Source: DASVSE01 sp036399715
GTDB lineage: Bacteria; Bacteroidota; Rhodothermia; Rhodothermales; Rubricoccaceae
Direction of reading: 5' to 3'
Assembly: GCA_036399715.1 (NCBI GenBank)
Contig: DASWMO010000028.1
Location: 1 to 29,956, forward strand
Length of the DNA: 29,956 nucleotides
Made by a program: the position numbers and the translations under genes. The notes under the pieces were generated by a model, which saw only the letters and a program-made list of their open reading frames with translations, searched no databases and was not told where the DNA came from. This document shows, in pieces, positions 17,634 to 25,757 of the stretch; within the stretch, counting starts at the first letter, position 1, and each line of letters starts with the position of its first letter.

Positions 17634-19700
17634 TCAGCCTTCGAGGTAGGTCGAGGCGGGGAAGAAGGCGCGGTACTGCTTGAGGATCTCCTGCGCCTCG
17701 CGCGGGCGGATCGTGCCGGCTTTGGACTTGTCGCGCAGGATCGCCTGGACGCGCTGCTGGAGGTCACTGGGGAAGTACTGGACCGTCGCGAGCATCTGCT
17801 CGACGGTCGTGCCGGGCAGCATCTCTTCGAGGAAATAGCCGCCGGGCTCGTCCGTGTCCACGTAAACGTGCGCCTCGCTTACGCCGCCGAGCAGGTTGTG
17901 GGCATCGCCGAGAATGTCCTGGTAGGCGCCGACGAGGAAGACGCCGAGGCGGTACGTCTCGCCCTCGGCCGTCTCGTGGAGTTCGAGCGAGCGCTTGTTG
18001 CCGTCGGGCGAGATGAAGCGCGCGACCTTGCCGTCCGAGTCACACGTGATGTCGACGAGGCGGGTGCGGCAGCCCGGGCGCTCGTCGAGGCGCTGGAGCG
18101 GCATGATCGGGAAGCGCTGCCCGAGCGCCCAGTGGTCCATGAGCGACTGGAAGACCGAGAAGTCGCACAGGACCTGGTCCACGAGCGCGTCATCGAGTGC
18201 GTCGAACTCGGGCGGGAGCCAGTCCGCCCCGGCAGCGTGGACGCGGGCCTGGATGGCGCGGCAGACGGTCCAGAAGAGGCGTTCGGCGAGGGCCTTCTGA
18301 CCGAGCGGCAAGTAGCCGTAGCTAAAGAGGTCTTCGGACTTTTTGCGCTGCTCGAGCGTGTCGTGGTAGACCTCCAGCAACTCGCCGAGGCCGCGCGCGG
18401 CGGCCGTGGCGGCGAGGAACGAGTGCAGCAAACGCACGATCTCGTGGTCGTCGGCCGCCGGCTCGAAGTCGTCCGCGACGCCGGGCTTGGTCATCGTCCC
18501 GAGCGTGTCGACGACGAGGACCGAGTGGTGCGCCGTGAGCGCGCGGCCGTTCTCGGAGACGATGCGCGGGTGCGGGACGCCCTCGGCGTCGCAGACCTCG
18601 CGGACGGCGTAGACGATCGCGTTGGCGTACTCCTGCGTCGAGTAGTCCACGCCGCCGGACTTGGCGCCGCCGAACGGGTGCGCGTCGTAGTTCACGCCGA
18701 GGCCGCCGCCGACGTCGAGAAACTCGACCTCCAGGCCGCGCTTGATGAGGTGCGCGTAGATCCGGGCGATCTCTTTCACGGCGGACTTCAGCGCCTGCAC
18801 GTCGCCGATCTGGCTCCCGAGGTGGAAGTGGAGCAGCTTGAGGGCGTCCGTGCGGCCATCTGCGAGGAGGCCGTCGACGGCCTCGACGAGGTCCGGGAGC
18901 GGCACGCCGAACTTGGACAGGTCGCCCGAACTGGTCGCCCACGGGCCGTCGGCGACGGTCGAGAGCTTCACGCGGACCCCGAAGCGGGCCGGCTGCCCGG
19001 CCTCGTCGGCGAGGCGGAGGATCTCGCGCAACTCGGTCGGCTTCTCGACGATGGGGAGGACGCGCTTGCCGAGGCGCTGGAACGTCCCGATGAGGCGCAG
19101 CATCGCCTCGTCCTTGTAGCCATTGACGAGCAGGAGGGTGTCGTCCGAGTCCAGCCGCGGCAGCGTCGCGACGAGCTCGGCCTTGGAGCCGCACTCGAGC
19201 CCGAAGCCGTACGGCTTGCCCGCCTCGACGATCTCGTCGACGACCTCGCGGAGCTGGTTCACCTTGACCGGATACACGCCCGTGTAACCGCCCGTGTAGC
19301 CGCTCTCGGCGATGGCCGTCTGGAAGGCCTCGTTGAGCAGGCGCACGCGCGTCGCGAGGAGGTCCTGGAAGCGGACGACGGCCGGCAGCGAGAGGCCCTT
19401 GGCGACGATCTCGTCGACGACGTCGGCGAGGTCGATCGCGATGTCCTGCTGGGGGTCTGGCCGGACGGCGACGTGGCCGCGGTCGTTGATCTCGACGTAG
19501 CCCTCGCCCCACGCGGCGACGTGGTACAGCTCGGCCGCGTCCTGCGGCGTCCAGGCGGCCGCTGCGTCGGCAGGCGCGCCGTCCCCTCCAGGAGTGCCGG
19601 CGTGCGGGTCGTCCAGTGGTGAGACGTCGCGGGCGGGCGGCGGGGGCGGAGCGTCGGGGCGCTCGGCGTGCGCGGCGCGCGCGGCGGAGGGGTCGTCCAA
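17634..19700 (-). CDS. speA: biosynthetic arginine decarboxylase
   Basis: The protein decarboxylates arginine to agmatine. It is a large fold-type III PLP enzyme with the PLP lysine at K146 (GVYPVKVNQL), the glycine loop DVGGGLGVNYD, and the active-site Cys region RLVDITCDSDGK. The conserved SpeA opening (ELYHVAAWGEGYVEINDRGH) begins near residue 57. No ATG exists before it. The only near-upstream candidates are TTG 19700, giving 688 residues, and GTG 19823, giving 729. I choose the TTG because a promoter-like TACGTTAC lies 23 bases upstream of it and a terminator hairpin lies at the GTG. The first 50 residues are Ala/Pro/Asp-rich and not part of the family fold, so translation could also start later. 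It is the first gene of the speA-aguB-aguA run. Confidence 0.93.
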   Translation of the reverse strand: MDDPSAARAAHAERPDAPPPPPARDVSPLDDPHAGTPGGDGAPADAAAAWTPQDAAELYHVAAWGEGYVEINDRGHVAVRPDPQQDIAIDLADVVDEIVAKGLSLPAVVRFQDLLATRVRLLNEAFQTAIAESGYTGGYTGVYPVKVNQLREVVDEIVEAGKPYGFGLECGSKAELVATLPRLDSDDTLLLVNGYKDEAMLRLIGTFQRLGKRVLPIVEKPTELREILRLADEAGQPARFGVRVKLSTVADGPWATSSGDLSKFGVPLPDLVEAVDGLLADGRTDALKLLHFHLGSQIGDVQALKSAVKEIARIYAHLIKRGLEVEFLDVGGGLGVNYDAHPFGGAKSGGVDYSTQEYANAIVYAVREVCDAEGVPHPRIVSENGRALTAHHSVLVVDTLGTMTKPGVADDFEPAADDHEIVRLLHSFLAATAAARGLGELLEVYHDTLEQRKKSEDLFSYGYLPLGQKALAERLFWTVCRAIQARVHAAGADWLPPEFDALDDALVDQVLCDFSVFQSLMDHWALGQRFPIMPLQRLDERPGCRTRLVDITCDSDGKVARFISPDGNKRSLELHETAEGETYRLGVFLVGAYQDILGDAHNLLGGVSEAHVYVDTDEPGGYFLEEMLPGTTVEQMLATVQYFPSDLQQRVQAILRDKSKAGTIRPREAQEILKQYRAFFPASTYLEG

Positions 19701-19723
19701 CGGGGCGGGGTCTGTGAGAGCCC

Positions 19724-19731
19724 GTAACGTA
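19724..19731 (-). promoter_or_regulatory. possible promoter element (TACGTTAC) of speA
   Basis: On the minus strand TACGTTAC lies 23 bases before the proposed TTG start of speA. It is an AT-rich island in an otherwise GC-rich gap and partly resembles the TAnnTTTG/TATCTTG element seen before other genes. A related GTTACG occurs in the dprA/kinase gap near 7780. The call rests on similarity only. Confidence 0.25.
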
Positions 19732-19808
19732 CCCGCCGCGCGCCTAGTTCGCCGAGACGCCGCCCACCGACTCTGTGTGAAGGTGCACCTGCTATCGGCC
19801 CCGGGGTT

Positions 19809-19838
19809 GGCCGGGCGCTGCACTGAGCGCGCCCGGCC
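19809..19838 (-). terminator. hairpin after the LCCL lipoprotein gene
   Basis: A perfect 10-bp inverted repeat (GGCCGGGCGC ... GCGCCCGGCC) with a 10-base loop starts 7 bases after the stop of the LCCL lipoprotein gene, read on the minus strand. It is not followed by a T-run, so as an intrinsic terminator it would rely on stem strength. It separates that gene from speA. Confidence 0.5.
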
Positions 19839-19844
19839 TGGACA

Positions 19845-20258
19845 TCAGCGAACGAACGAGAAGCTGCCTTCCCACGCGCCGTAGGGCTCCGACTGCACGC
19901 CGTTGCGCGTCGTGCCCGAGTAGCTGGACTGGCCAGACTTGATCTGCAGGACGACGCGCCCGCCGCGGGCGAACGAGATCAGGCCCATGTGGACGCCGGC
20001 CGTGCAGACGGATGAGTCGTCCGAGTAGACGTCGGTCCCCCAGATCGTGTATTCGGAGCCTCCGGCCGGGCAGTCGAATGCGACGCGTGCGCCGACGCGG
20101 TCGCGGTACTCCGTGACTGCGGTCTCCCACGACGCCGCCACGGCGGGTGTGTTGGCCGTCTGGGCCGCGCCGGCCGCATCAACGGCGGCGTTCATGAGGT
20201 CGGTCGCGGCCGCGCAGCCGGCGAGGGAGACGAACGAAAGGAGGAGGAGACGGCGCAT
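19845..20258 (-). CDS. LCCL-domain lipoprotein
   Basis: The protein has 137 residues from ATG 20258. A lipoprotein signal MRRLLLLSFVSLAGC ends at C15. After an Ala-rich linker, residues about 50-137 match the LCCL domain first described in Limulus factor C, cochlin and Lgl1: DCPAGGSEYTIWGTDVYSDDS, SVCTAGVHMGLISFARGG, then YSGTTRNGVQSEPYGAWEGSFSF. The pair C63 and C85 corresponds to the conserved disulfide. In animals LCCL domains are extracellular and bind lipopolysaccharide or other ligands. The bacterial function is not established. The protein should be anchored in the periplasm or outer membrane. It is divergent from the DHS-like gene and upstream of speA on the same strand, with a hairpin between. 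Confidence 0.85.
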   Translation of the reverse strand: MRRLLLLSFVSLAGCAAATDLMNAAVDAAGAAQTANTPAVAASWETAVTEYRDRVGARVAFDCPAGGSEYTIWGTDVYSDDSSVCTAGVHMGLISFARGGRVVLQIKSGQSSYSGTTRNGVQSEPYGAWEGSFSFVR

Positions 20259-20451
20259 AGAAACGGGGGAGGGTGGGGGTGCGACCCCTGCGCGAGCGCC
20301 TCCGGAGGCGGGCGATGTCGCAGGGAACCCAGAAGGTAGAGCGGACGGGCCAAACGGCCTGCACACGCCGGCCGGATGTCCGAACCCGCTTGCCTGTCAC
20401 GCGGTAAGACAGGGCGCACACACGCCCGCCCCGCCGGGTGAACCCGAACCC

Positions 20452-21534
20452 ATGGCCGACACGACCGTCTCCAACTTTCTCAAGCACCACTACCGCCACT
20501 TCAACGCGGCCGCGCTCGTCGACGCCGCGGAGGGGTACCGGGCGCACGTCGACGCCGGCGGGACGATGCTCGTCTCGCTCGCCGGGGCGATGTCCACGGC
20601 CGAGCTTGGGCTGTCGCTCGCGGAGATGATCCGCAAGGACCTCGTCCACATCATCTCGTGCACGGGCGCCAACCTCGAAGAGGACCTGTTCAACCTCGTC
20701 GCGCACGACCACTACGAGCGCGTCCCGAACTACCGCGACCTCACGGCCGCCGACGAGCAGGCGCTCCTGGACCGTGGCATGAACCGCGTCACGGACACGT
20801 GCATCCCCGAAGAGGAGGCCTTCCGGCGTCTCGAAGGCGCGCTCGTGGACGAGTGGCACGCGATGGAGGCCGAGGGCCGGCGGGCGTTCCCGCACGAGAT
20901 CCTCTACCGGATTCTCCGCTCGGGCCGGCTGGAGGAGCACTACCAGATCGACCCGAAGGACTCGTGGCTGATGGCGGCCTGCGAGAAGAACCTGCCCATC
21001 GTCACGCCGGGCTGGGAGGACTCGACGACGGGCAACATCTTCGCCTCGCACGTCCTCCAGGGCGACGTGAAGAGCCCGCACCTCGTCAAGCACGGGATCG
21101 AGTTCATGACGTGGCTCGCGGACTGGTACACGGAGAACACGCAGGACGCAGCCGTGGCGCCCGGCGTCGGGCGGGGGCTGGGCTTCTTCCAGATCGGCGG
21201 CGGCATCGCGGGCGACTTCCCGATCTGCGTCGTGCCGATGCTGGAGCAGGACATGGACCGGCGGACGCCGCTGTGGGCCTACTTCGCGCAGGTCTCAGAC
21301 TCGACGACGAGCTACGGCTCGTACTCGGGGGCGGTCCCGAACGAGAAGATCACCTGGGGCAAGCTCGCGGCCGAGACGCCGAAGTTCATCGTCGAGAGCG
21401 ACGCGACGATCGTGGCGCCGCTGATCTTCCAGTACGTGCTGGAGACGTCCGAGCGTGCGGCGCGGTCGGGCGAGGCGCTCGGCGCCGAGACGGAGGACGG
21501 GCTGGTGGCGGACGAGGCGGCGAGCTCGACCTAA
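20452..21534 (+). CDS. deoxyhypusine synthase family protein (probable polyamine aminobutyl transferase)
   Basis: The protein has 360 residues from ATG 20452. The frame is open further upstream, but that part overlaps the LCCL gene antisense. It has the deoxyhypusine synthase NAD-binding fold: GTMLVSLAGAMSTAELG, HIISCTGANLEEDLFNL, DSTTGNIFASH, and the active-site lysine K304 in TWGKLAAE. In eukaryotes and archaea the enzyme moves the aminobutyl group of spermidine to a lysine of eIF5A. Bacteria lack eIF5A hypusination, and plant homospermidine synthase evolved from this family, so a free amine such as putrescine is a likely acceptor. Its position beside speA-aguB-aguA supports a role in polyamine synthesis. 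The family is clear but the exact product is inferred. Leader bases before the ATG show no Shine-Dalgarno sequence. Confidence 0.9.
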   Translation: MADTTVSNFLKHHYRHFNAAALVDAAEGYRAHVDAGGTMLVSLAGAMSTAELGLSLAEMIRKDLVHIISCTGANLEEDLFNLVAHDHYERVPNYRDLTAADEQALLDRGMNRVTDTCIPEEEAFRRLEGALVDEWHAMEAEGRRAFPHEILYRILRSGRLEEHYQIDPKDSWLMAACEKNLPIVTPGWEDSTTGNIFASHVLQGDVKSPHLVKHGIEFMTWLADWYTENTQDAAVAPGVGRGLGFFQIGGGIAGDFPICVVPMLEQDMDRRTPLWAYFAQVSDSTTSYGSYSGAVPNEKITWGKLAAETPKFIVESDATIVAPLIFQYVLETSERAARSGEALGAETEDGLVADEAASST

Positions 21535-21593
21535 GCGGGCCCGCGGGGGCTGGTTCTGTTCGCCGGCCCCGTGCGGTTCGGGTGCGGCTGGCG

Positions 21594-21634
21594 AACCGCC
21601 CCCTGCCCTGCGGGCGGCCCCCGCGGGGGCGGTT
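21594..21634. terminator. GC-rich terminator between convergent genes
   Basis: A perfect 10-bp stem (AACCGCCCCC ... GGGGGCGGTT) encloses a 21-base centre that contains a smaller GCCC-tgc-GGGC hairpin. On the plus strand it is followed by TATT, and on the minus strand the stem ends in AA/TT pairs. It lies between the DHS-like gene (+) and the unknown gene ending at 21653 (-). Confidence 0.7.
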
Positions 21635-21652
21635 TATTCGCTGGGGCGTTGC

Positions 21653-22342
21653 TCAGAGGCCGACGCGGGCGGCGGTGGCGGGGTGCTCTTTGTAGGCGAT
21701 GGCGAGGCGGCGGCGGGTCTTTTTCATCCAGCCCATGAAGCCGCCGTAGGCGTCGTCACGCTCGTCGGTTGAGCCGCCGTGGGCGCCGGTGGCGGAGGTC
21801 TTTTTGCCGGCGGCGGCCTGGAGGTCGTCCAGGGCGGTGCCGAAGGCGTCGAGGTCTTTGGTCTTGAAGCCGGCGGGGGCGACGGCGTCGGCGTAGGGGG
21901 GCTGGCGGACGGCGGCGAGCGTCGCGCGGGCCTGTTCGAGGAAGGTGTCGCGGTCGTCGGGGGCGTGGGTGGTGCTGACGCCGAGGCGTTCGAGGTGCTC
22001 GGGGTCGTCGGCGTACTCGTCGCGGAGGAGGGTGCGGAGGGTGCCGTAGGTCTTGCGGGCGGCGGTGTCGGCGGCTTTGAGGGTTTTGCGGGCGCCGGTG
22101 CGGGTGCCGGTGGCATCGTCGCGCTGGCCGTACTCCTTGAGGTAGGCGTCGGCGAGGGTGAGGCCGTGTGTGAAGTGGGTGGCGTCGCGGTTGCGGGCTT
22201 CGGCGAGGGTGAGGGCCTCGGGGTCGTCGAGGACGTTCTGGAGGATCTGGCGGTTGCGCGAGACGGTTTCGAGCTGGCGTGTGTCGTTGGGGCCGCGCGG
22301 TTTGCGGGGCGCGGGCTGGCCGGGAGCGGTGGTGTCGGGCAT
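21653..22342 (-). CDS. unknown helical protein downstream of a tandem-repeat array
   Basis: The protein has 229 residues from ATG 22342 (MPDTTAPGQPAPRK). It is hydrophilic and helical, rich in Arg, Asp, Thr and Ala, with no membrane segment or signal peptide. It ends in a basic segment (MGWMKKTRRRLAIAYKEHP). Codons end strongly in C or G, as in neighbouring genes, so it is a real coding region. The frame stays open upstream through the 21-bp repeats to 22687, with further ATGs at 22411 and 22639. From the 22639 start the repeats would encode about nine PGTTQAL-like heptads. However, the codon usage there is unlike the genome, so I prefer the shorter start. I do not recognise a family. Confidence 0.6.
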   Translation of the reverse strand: MPDTTAPGQPAPRKPRGPNDTRQLETVSRNRQILQNVLDDPEALTLAEARNRDATHFTHGLTLADAYLKEYGQRDDATGTRTGARKTLKAADTAARKTYGTLRTLLRDEYADDPEHLERLGVSTTHAPDDRDTFLEQARATLAAVRQPPYADAVAPAGFKTKDLDAFGTALDDLQAAAGKKTSATGAHGGSTDERDDAYGGFMGWMKKTRRRLAIAYKEHPATAARVGL

Positions 22343-22430
22343 GGACGGCGGAGGTGAATGGGAGATGAAGGTGCGGGTGGGTGAGTTGAGATGCAAGCGG
22401 CGGGACGCCATCGTGCGGCCAGATGGTGTC

Positions 22431-22619
22431 TGCGTCGTGCTGGGTGGAGTTTGCGTCATGCCAGGGGACGCGTGCGTCGCGCGGGGGAGACCTAGCGTTG
22501 TGCCGGGGGAAGCTTGCGTTGTCCCGGGGAGAGCTTGCGTTGTCCCGGGGAAGGTCTGCGTGATGCCGGGGAGTGCGTGCGTTGTGCCGGGGCGAGTCTG
22601 CGTGGTGCGAGCGGGGTGG
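22431..22619. repeat. 21-bp tandem repeat array, nine units
   Basis: Nine units start at 22431, 22452, 22473, 22494, 22515, 22536, 22557, 22578 and 22599, an exact 21-bp register without slips. The consensus is close to TGCGTTGTGCCGGGGAGAGC plus one base. The first five bases and the C/GG core are almost invariant, while positions 6, 7, 9, 12 and 16-21 vary. Copies five and six match over their first 16 bases. A decayed copy may precede at 22410. Both strands can be read through, as C-V-V-P-G heptads on plus and P-G-T-T-Q-A heptads on minus, with third positions atypical for this genome. The 447-base stretch 22343-22789, which has no confidently called gene, is mostly this array. Confidence 0.9.
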
Positions 22620-22789
22620 GCCTGTGCTAAATCGGACATGGTGGGGGGGCATGGAGTATGTGCGTGGGGTATGGGGTAGACTCCCACGTCTCAACGAGAT
22701 CGGCGCCGGCGGCTGGCCTCTTCGAGGACTCGGCGCGGACGGCCTGTGTGGGGGCGTCTGCAATTCTTTCGTCCAGCCCTCTCTACCCG
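22620..22789. other. leader region of the propeller gene, no gene seen
   Basis: This gap lies between the repeat array and the propeller-protein ATG. It is lower in GC near 22625-22680 (a run of seven G and several ATG triplets) and contains CAATTCTTTCG about 20 bases before the ATG, which could be part of a promoter. I see no RNA gene or convincing small coding region in it. Confidence 0.4.
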
Positions 22790-25753
22790 ATGAGCGTTCT
22801 GCTCTGCCTGTCTGTTGCCGTTCCGTTTCTGATCGCCGTGGCTCCGTCCGGGGCGGGTGTCGCGTGGTGGCGCGCGGTGGGTGCGCTCGTGCTGCTGGCG
22901 GGGACGCTCGGGGGGGCGGCGCATGCGCAGACGCTCCGCCCCGAGGTCTACGTCACCAGCGGGACCGTCCGCGCGACGGCGCTCTCGGAGGACGAGCAGA
23001 CGCTCTACATCGGCGGCACCTTCACGTACGTCGGGCCGAGCACGGGCAGCGGTGTCCGCCTCGGCGAGACGAGCGGGACCGTTCTGCCGGGTGGGCTTTT
23101 CGTCAATAACGCCGTTTACGCAACGGTGGACGACGGGGCCGGTGGGTTCTACATCGGCGGTGACTTCACGACGGTCGGCGGCGTCGCGCGGAACGGGCTC
23201 GCCCACATCAACGCGGACGGGACGCTCGACGCGGCGTTCGGCCCGAGGGTGAACAGCTCGGTCACTGCGCTCGCGGTGAGTGGGGGCGTGGTCTACGCCG
23301 GGGGCACCTTCACGCAGGTCAACCAGGGGCAGGCCACCAGTGCCACGCGCAACTACATCGCGGCGTTCGACGCCTCGGGCACGGTGACGGCGTTCGACCC
23401 GAACGTGAACAACCAGGTCACTGCGCTCGCGGTGAGCGGGGGCGTGGTCTACGCCGGGGGCGTGTTCACGCAGGTCAACCAGGGGCAGGCCACCAGTGCC
23501 ACGCGCAACTACATCGCGGCGTTCGACGCCTCGGGCACGGTGACGGCGTTCGACCCGAGCGTGAACGACCAGGTCACTGCGCTCGCGGTGAGCGGGGGCG
23601 TGGTCTACGCCGGGGGCAGCTTCTCGACGGTCAACGAGGGGCAGGCCACCAGTGCCACGCGCAACCACATCGCGGCGTTCGACGCCTCGGGCACGGTGAC
23701 GCCGTTCGACCCGAACGTGAGCACCGCAACCAGCTCGGTGAACGCGCTCGCGGTGAGTGGGGGCGTGGTCTACGCCGGGGGCAGCTTCACGACGGTCAAC
23801 GGGACGACGCGGAACCGGCTGGCGGCGTTCGACGCCTCGGGCGCGGTGACGGCGTTCGACCCGAGCGTGAACGGCACGGTCCTCGCGCTGGCGGTGAGTG
23901 GGGGCGTGGTCTACGCCGGGGGCACCTTCACGGCGGTCAACCAGGGGCAGGCCACCGGTGCCACGCGGAACCGGCTGGCGGCGTTCGACGCCTCGGGCGT
24001 GGTGACGGCGTTCAACCCGAACGTGAACGGCACGGTCAACGCGGTCGCGGTGAGCGGGGGCATGGTTTACGCCGGGGGCACCTTCACGACGGTCAACGGG
24101 ACGGCGCGGAACCGGCTGGCGGCGTTCGACGCCTCGGGCGTGGTGACGGCGTTCGACCCGAACGTGAGCACCGCAAACAGCTCGGTCAATGCGCTCGCGG
24201 TGAGCGGGGGCACCCTCTACGCCGGGGGCGCCTTCGGGGCCATCGGCGGGCAGCCGCGGCAGGGCCTCGCGGCGTTCGGCGGCCTCCCGCAGACGGCCAC
24301 CGTGACGCAGGGCGGCCTCTTCAACCCGTCGAGCGCGTCCGGCGACGGACGCGGCTACCGCCTCCTCGGCGCGCCCGTGGCCGGGGTCACCGTCACCACG
24401 CTCGCCGGGCTCAACCTCGTCCAGGGCATCCCCGCCGGTGCCAACGCGACAGCCAGCCCCGCCCAGTACCCGCTCGCCGGCCACAACGTCTTTCCGACCT
24501 ACACGGGCGGCGGCAGTAGCATCGCCAGCTACCCCCGCCCGACCGGCACGGACGCCGTGCTCGCGCCCGGCCGCGGCTTTTTCTGGTACCTCTACGACCA
24601 GACCATCGCCGCCTCGTCCGGCTTCGGCGGCGGCACGAGCGCGAGCCGCGAACTGACCGGCTTCACGCTCTCGGCGACGGGAGCGGCGGCCACGGCCAAC
24701 GTGAGCGTGCCCTTCGTCGACAACACCGGCGCGGGCACGGACGACTTCCAGATGCTCGCCAACCCGTTCGCGCGGCCGCTCGCCGTCTCGGGCATCACCG
24801 TCTCGGGCGGGATCATCCAGGGCGGCGACGTCTTCCAGGCATTCAACCCGAACGGGCAGACGTACGTGCCGCTGATGACCGGGAGCCGGCTCGCCGTCTG
24901 GCAGGGCGTCTTCGCCGAACTCGTCCCGACGACAGCGGGCACGCCCGTGACGGTGACGTACAGCTACGCGGCGACGGACACGAACGCGCCGCCGACGTTC
25001 TACGGCAAGACCGACGAGGCGACGGCTGCGGCGAGCGTCCGCTTCGCGCTCGCGGGCACGCTCGCGGACGGCACGGCCGTCGCCGACGAGGCAGCGGTCG
25101 TGCGCCTTGCCGCGGACGGGCAGGCCGGGTGGGACGGCCTCGACGCGGGCAAGCTCACGCCGCCCGTCGCCGCGTACGCGCTCGTCGCGCCGGTGGCGCT
25201 CCGCGACGGGGCCGCGACGCGGCTCGCGGTCGACACGCGCGCGGCGGACGCGGCGGCGTCGGTGCCGCTCGCGCTCACGGCGACGGCGGGGGGCACGTTC
25301 ACGCTCTCGTGGACGGCGACGCTGCCCGAGGGCTGGGGCGCCACGCTCCGCGACGGGGTGACGGGCCAGACGGTCGACCTCGTAGCCGATTCGTCTTATG
25401 CGTTCACGCTCGGCGCGGCGCAGGACTGGGCGACGCGTTTCACGCTCGACCTCGTGCCGCGCGGCGCGACGGCGGGCGAGGGCGGGGCGGCGGCCGTGTT
25501 CGCACTCTCGGCCCCGCGCCCGAACCCGACGACGGGCACGGCCGCGCTGACGCTCACGCTGGACCATCCGCAGCACGTCCGCGCCGTCGTGCTCGACGCG
25601 CTCGGCCGCGAGGTGGCCGTGCTGCACGACGGCGAGGCGGCGGGCGTGGTGGCGCTGAGCGTCGACGGGCGCCGGTTCGCGCCGGGCGTGTACGTGGTCC
25701 GCGTGGCCGGAGCGACCGAGACGCTCGTGCGCCGCGTGACGGTGGCGCGGTAG
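22790..25753 (+). CDS. secreted beta-propeller repeat protein with T9SS-type C-terminal domain
   Basis: The protein has 987 residues from ATG 22790. The N-terminus is a long signal sequence ending AHA before QTLRPE. Residues about 50-500 hold nine blade-like repeats. Two are divergent (YIGGTFTYVG, YIGGDFTTVG) and seven are close copies of about 47-55 residues built on VTALAVSGGVVYAGGTFT, NQGQATSATRN and AAFDASGTVTAFDPNV. This resembles the delta-60/DUF5122-type propeller. Residues about 500-740 look like Bacteroidota surface-protein modules (GGLFNPSSASGDGRGYRLLG, DDFQMLANPFARPL). The last roughly 85 residues, from FALSAPRPNPTTGTA to GVYVVRVAGATETLVRRVTVAR, are a type A T9SS sorting domain. 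The protein is therefore probably exported across the outer membrane and cell-surface attached or released. Its ligand is unknown. Confidence 0.9.
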   Translation: MSVLLCLSVAVPFLIAVAPSGAGVAWWRAVGALVLLAGTLGGAAHAQTLRPEVYVTSGTVRATALSEDEQTLYIGGTFTYVGPSTGSGVRLGETSGTVLPGGLFVNNAVYATVDDGAGGFYIGGDFTTVGGVARNGLAHINADGTLDAAFGPRVNSSVTALAVSGGVVYAGGTFTQVNQGQATSATRNYIAAFDASGTVTAFDPNVNNQVTALAVSGGVVYAGGVFTQVNQGQATSATRNYIAAFDASGTVTAFDPSVNDQVTALAVSGGVVYAGGSFSTVNEGQATSATRNHIAAFDASGTVTPFDPNVSTATSSVNALAVSGGVVYAGGSFTTVNGTTRNRLAAFDASGAVTAFDPSVNGTVLALAVSGGVVYAGGTFTAVNQGQATGATRNRLAAFDASGVVTAFNPNVNGTVNAVAVSGGMVYAGGTFTTVNGTARNRLAAFDASGVVTAFDPNVSTANSSVNALAVSGGTLYAGGAFGAIGGQPRQGLAAFGGLPQTATVTQGGLFNPSSASGDGRGYRLLGAPVAGVTVTTLAGLNLVQGIPAGANATASPAQYPLAGHNVFPTYTGGGSSIASYPRPTGTDAVLAPGRGFFWYLYDQTIAASSGFGGGTSASRELTGFTLSATGAAATANVSVPFVDNTGAGTDDFQMLANPFARPLAVSGITVSGGIIQGGDVFQAFNPNGQTYVPLMTGSRLAVWQGVFAELVPTTAGTPVTVTYSYAATDTNAPPTFYGKTDEATAAASVRFALAGTLADGTAVADEAAVVRLAADGQAGWDGLDAGKLTPPVAAYALVAPVALRDGAATRLAVDTRAADAAASVPLALTATAGGTFTLSWTATLPEGWGATLRDGVTGQTVDLVADSSYAFTLGAAQDWATRFTLDLVPRGATAGEGGAAAVFALSAPRPNPTTGTAALTLTLDHPQHVRAVVLDALGREVAVLHDGEAAGVVALSVDGRRFAPGVYVVRVAGATETLVRRVTVAR
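23262..24265 (+). repeat. near-identical propeller-blade repeats, seven units
   Basis: Seven in-frame units of roughly 140-165 bases lie within the propeller gene. Blocks such as GCGCTCGCGGTGAG, GTGGTCTACGCCGGGGGC and GCGGCGTTCGACGCCTCGGG recur almost base for base. Two length classes exist, depending on whether the CAGGGGCAGGCCACC insert is present (units 1, 2, 3 and 5) or absent (units 4 and 6). The last unit is the most diverged. Nucleotide identity, including synonymous positions, points to recent duplication or gene conversion. Confidence 0.9.
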
Positions 25754-25757
25754 GTGG

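Noticed and set aside
20452..21534. Deoxyhypusine synthase gene as a sign of eukaryotic or archaeal contamination
   Set aside because: GC content, codon bias and leader type match the neighbouring genes, and bacterial members of this family are known.
22431..22619. CRISPR array
   Set aside because: Units are 21 bp head-to-tail with no unique spacers, there is no palindromic repeat, and no cas gene is in the window.
22158..22679. Plus-strand open frame through the repeats (CVVPG heptads)
   Set aside because: Its first half lies antisense to the well-supported gene at 21653-22342, and the repeat codons are unlike the genome. I do not call it a gene, though the array itself is reported.
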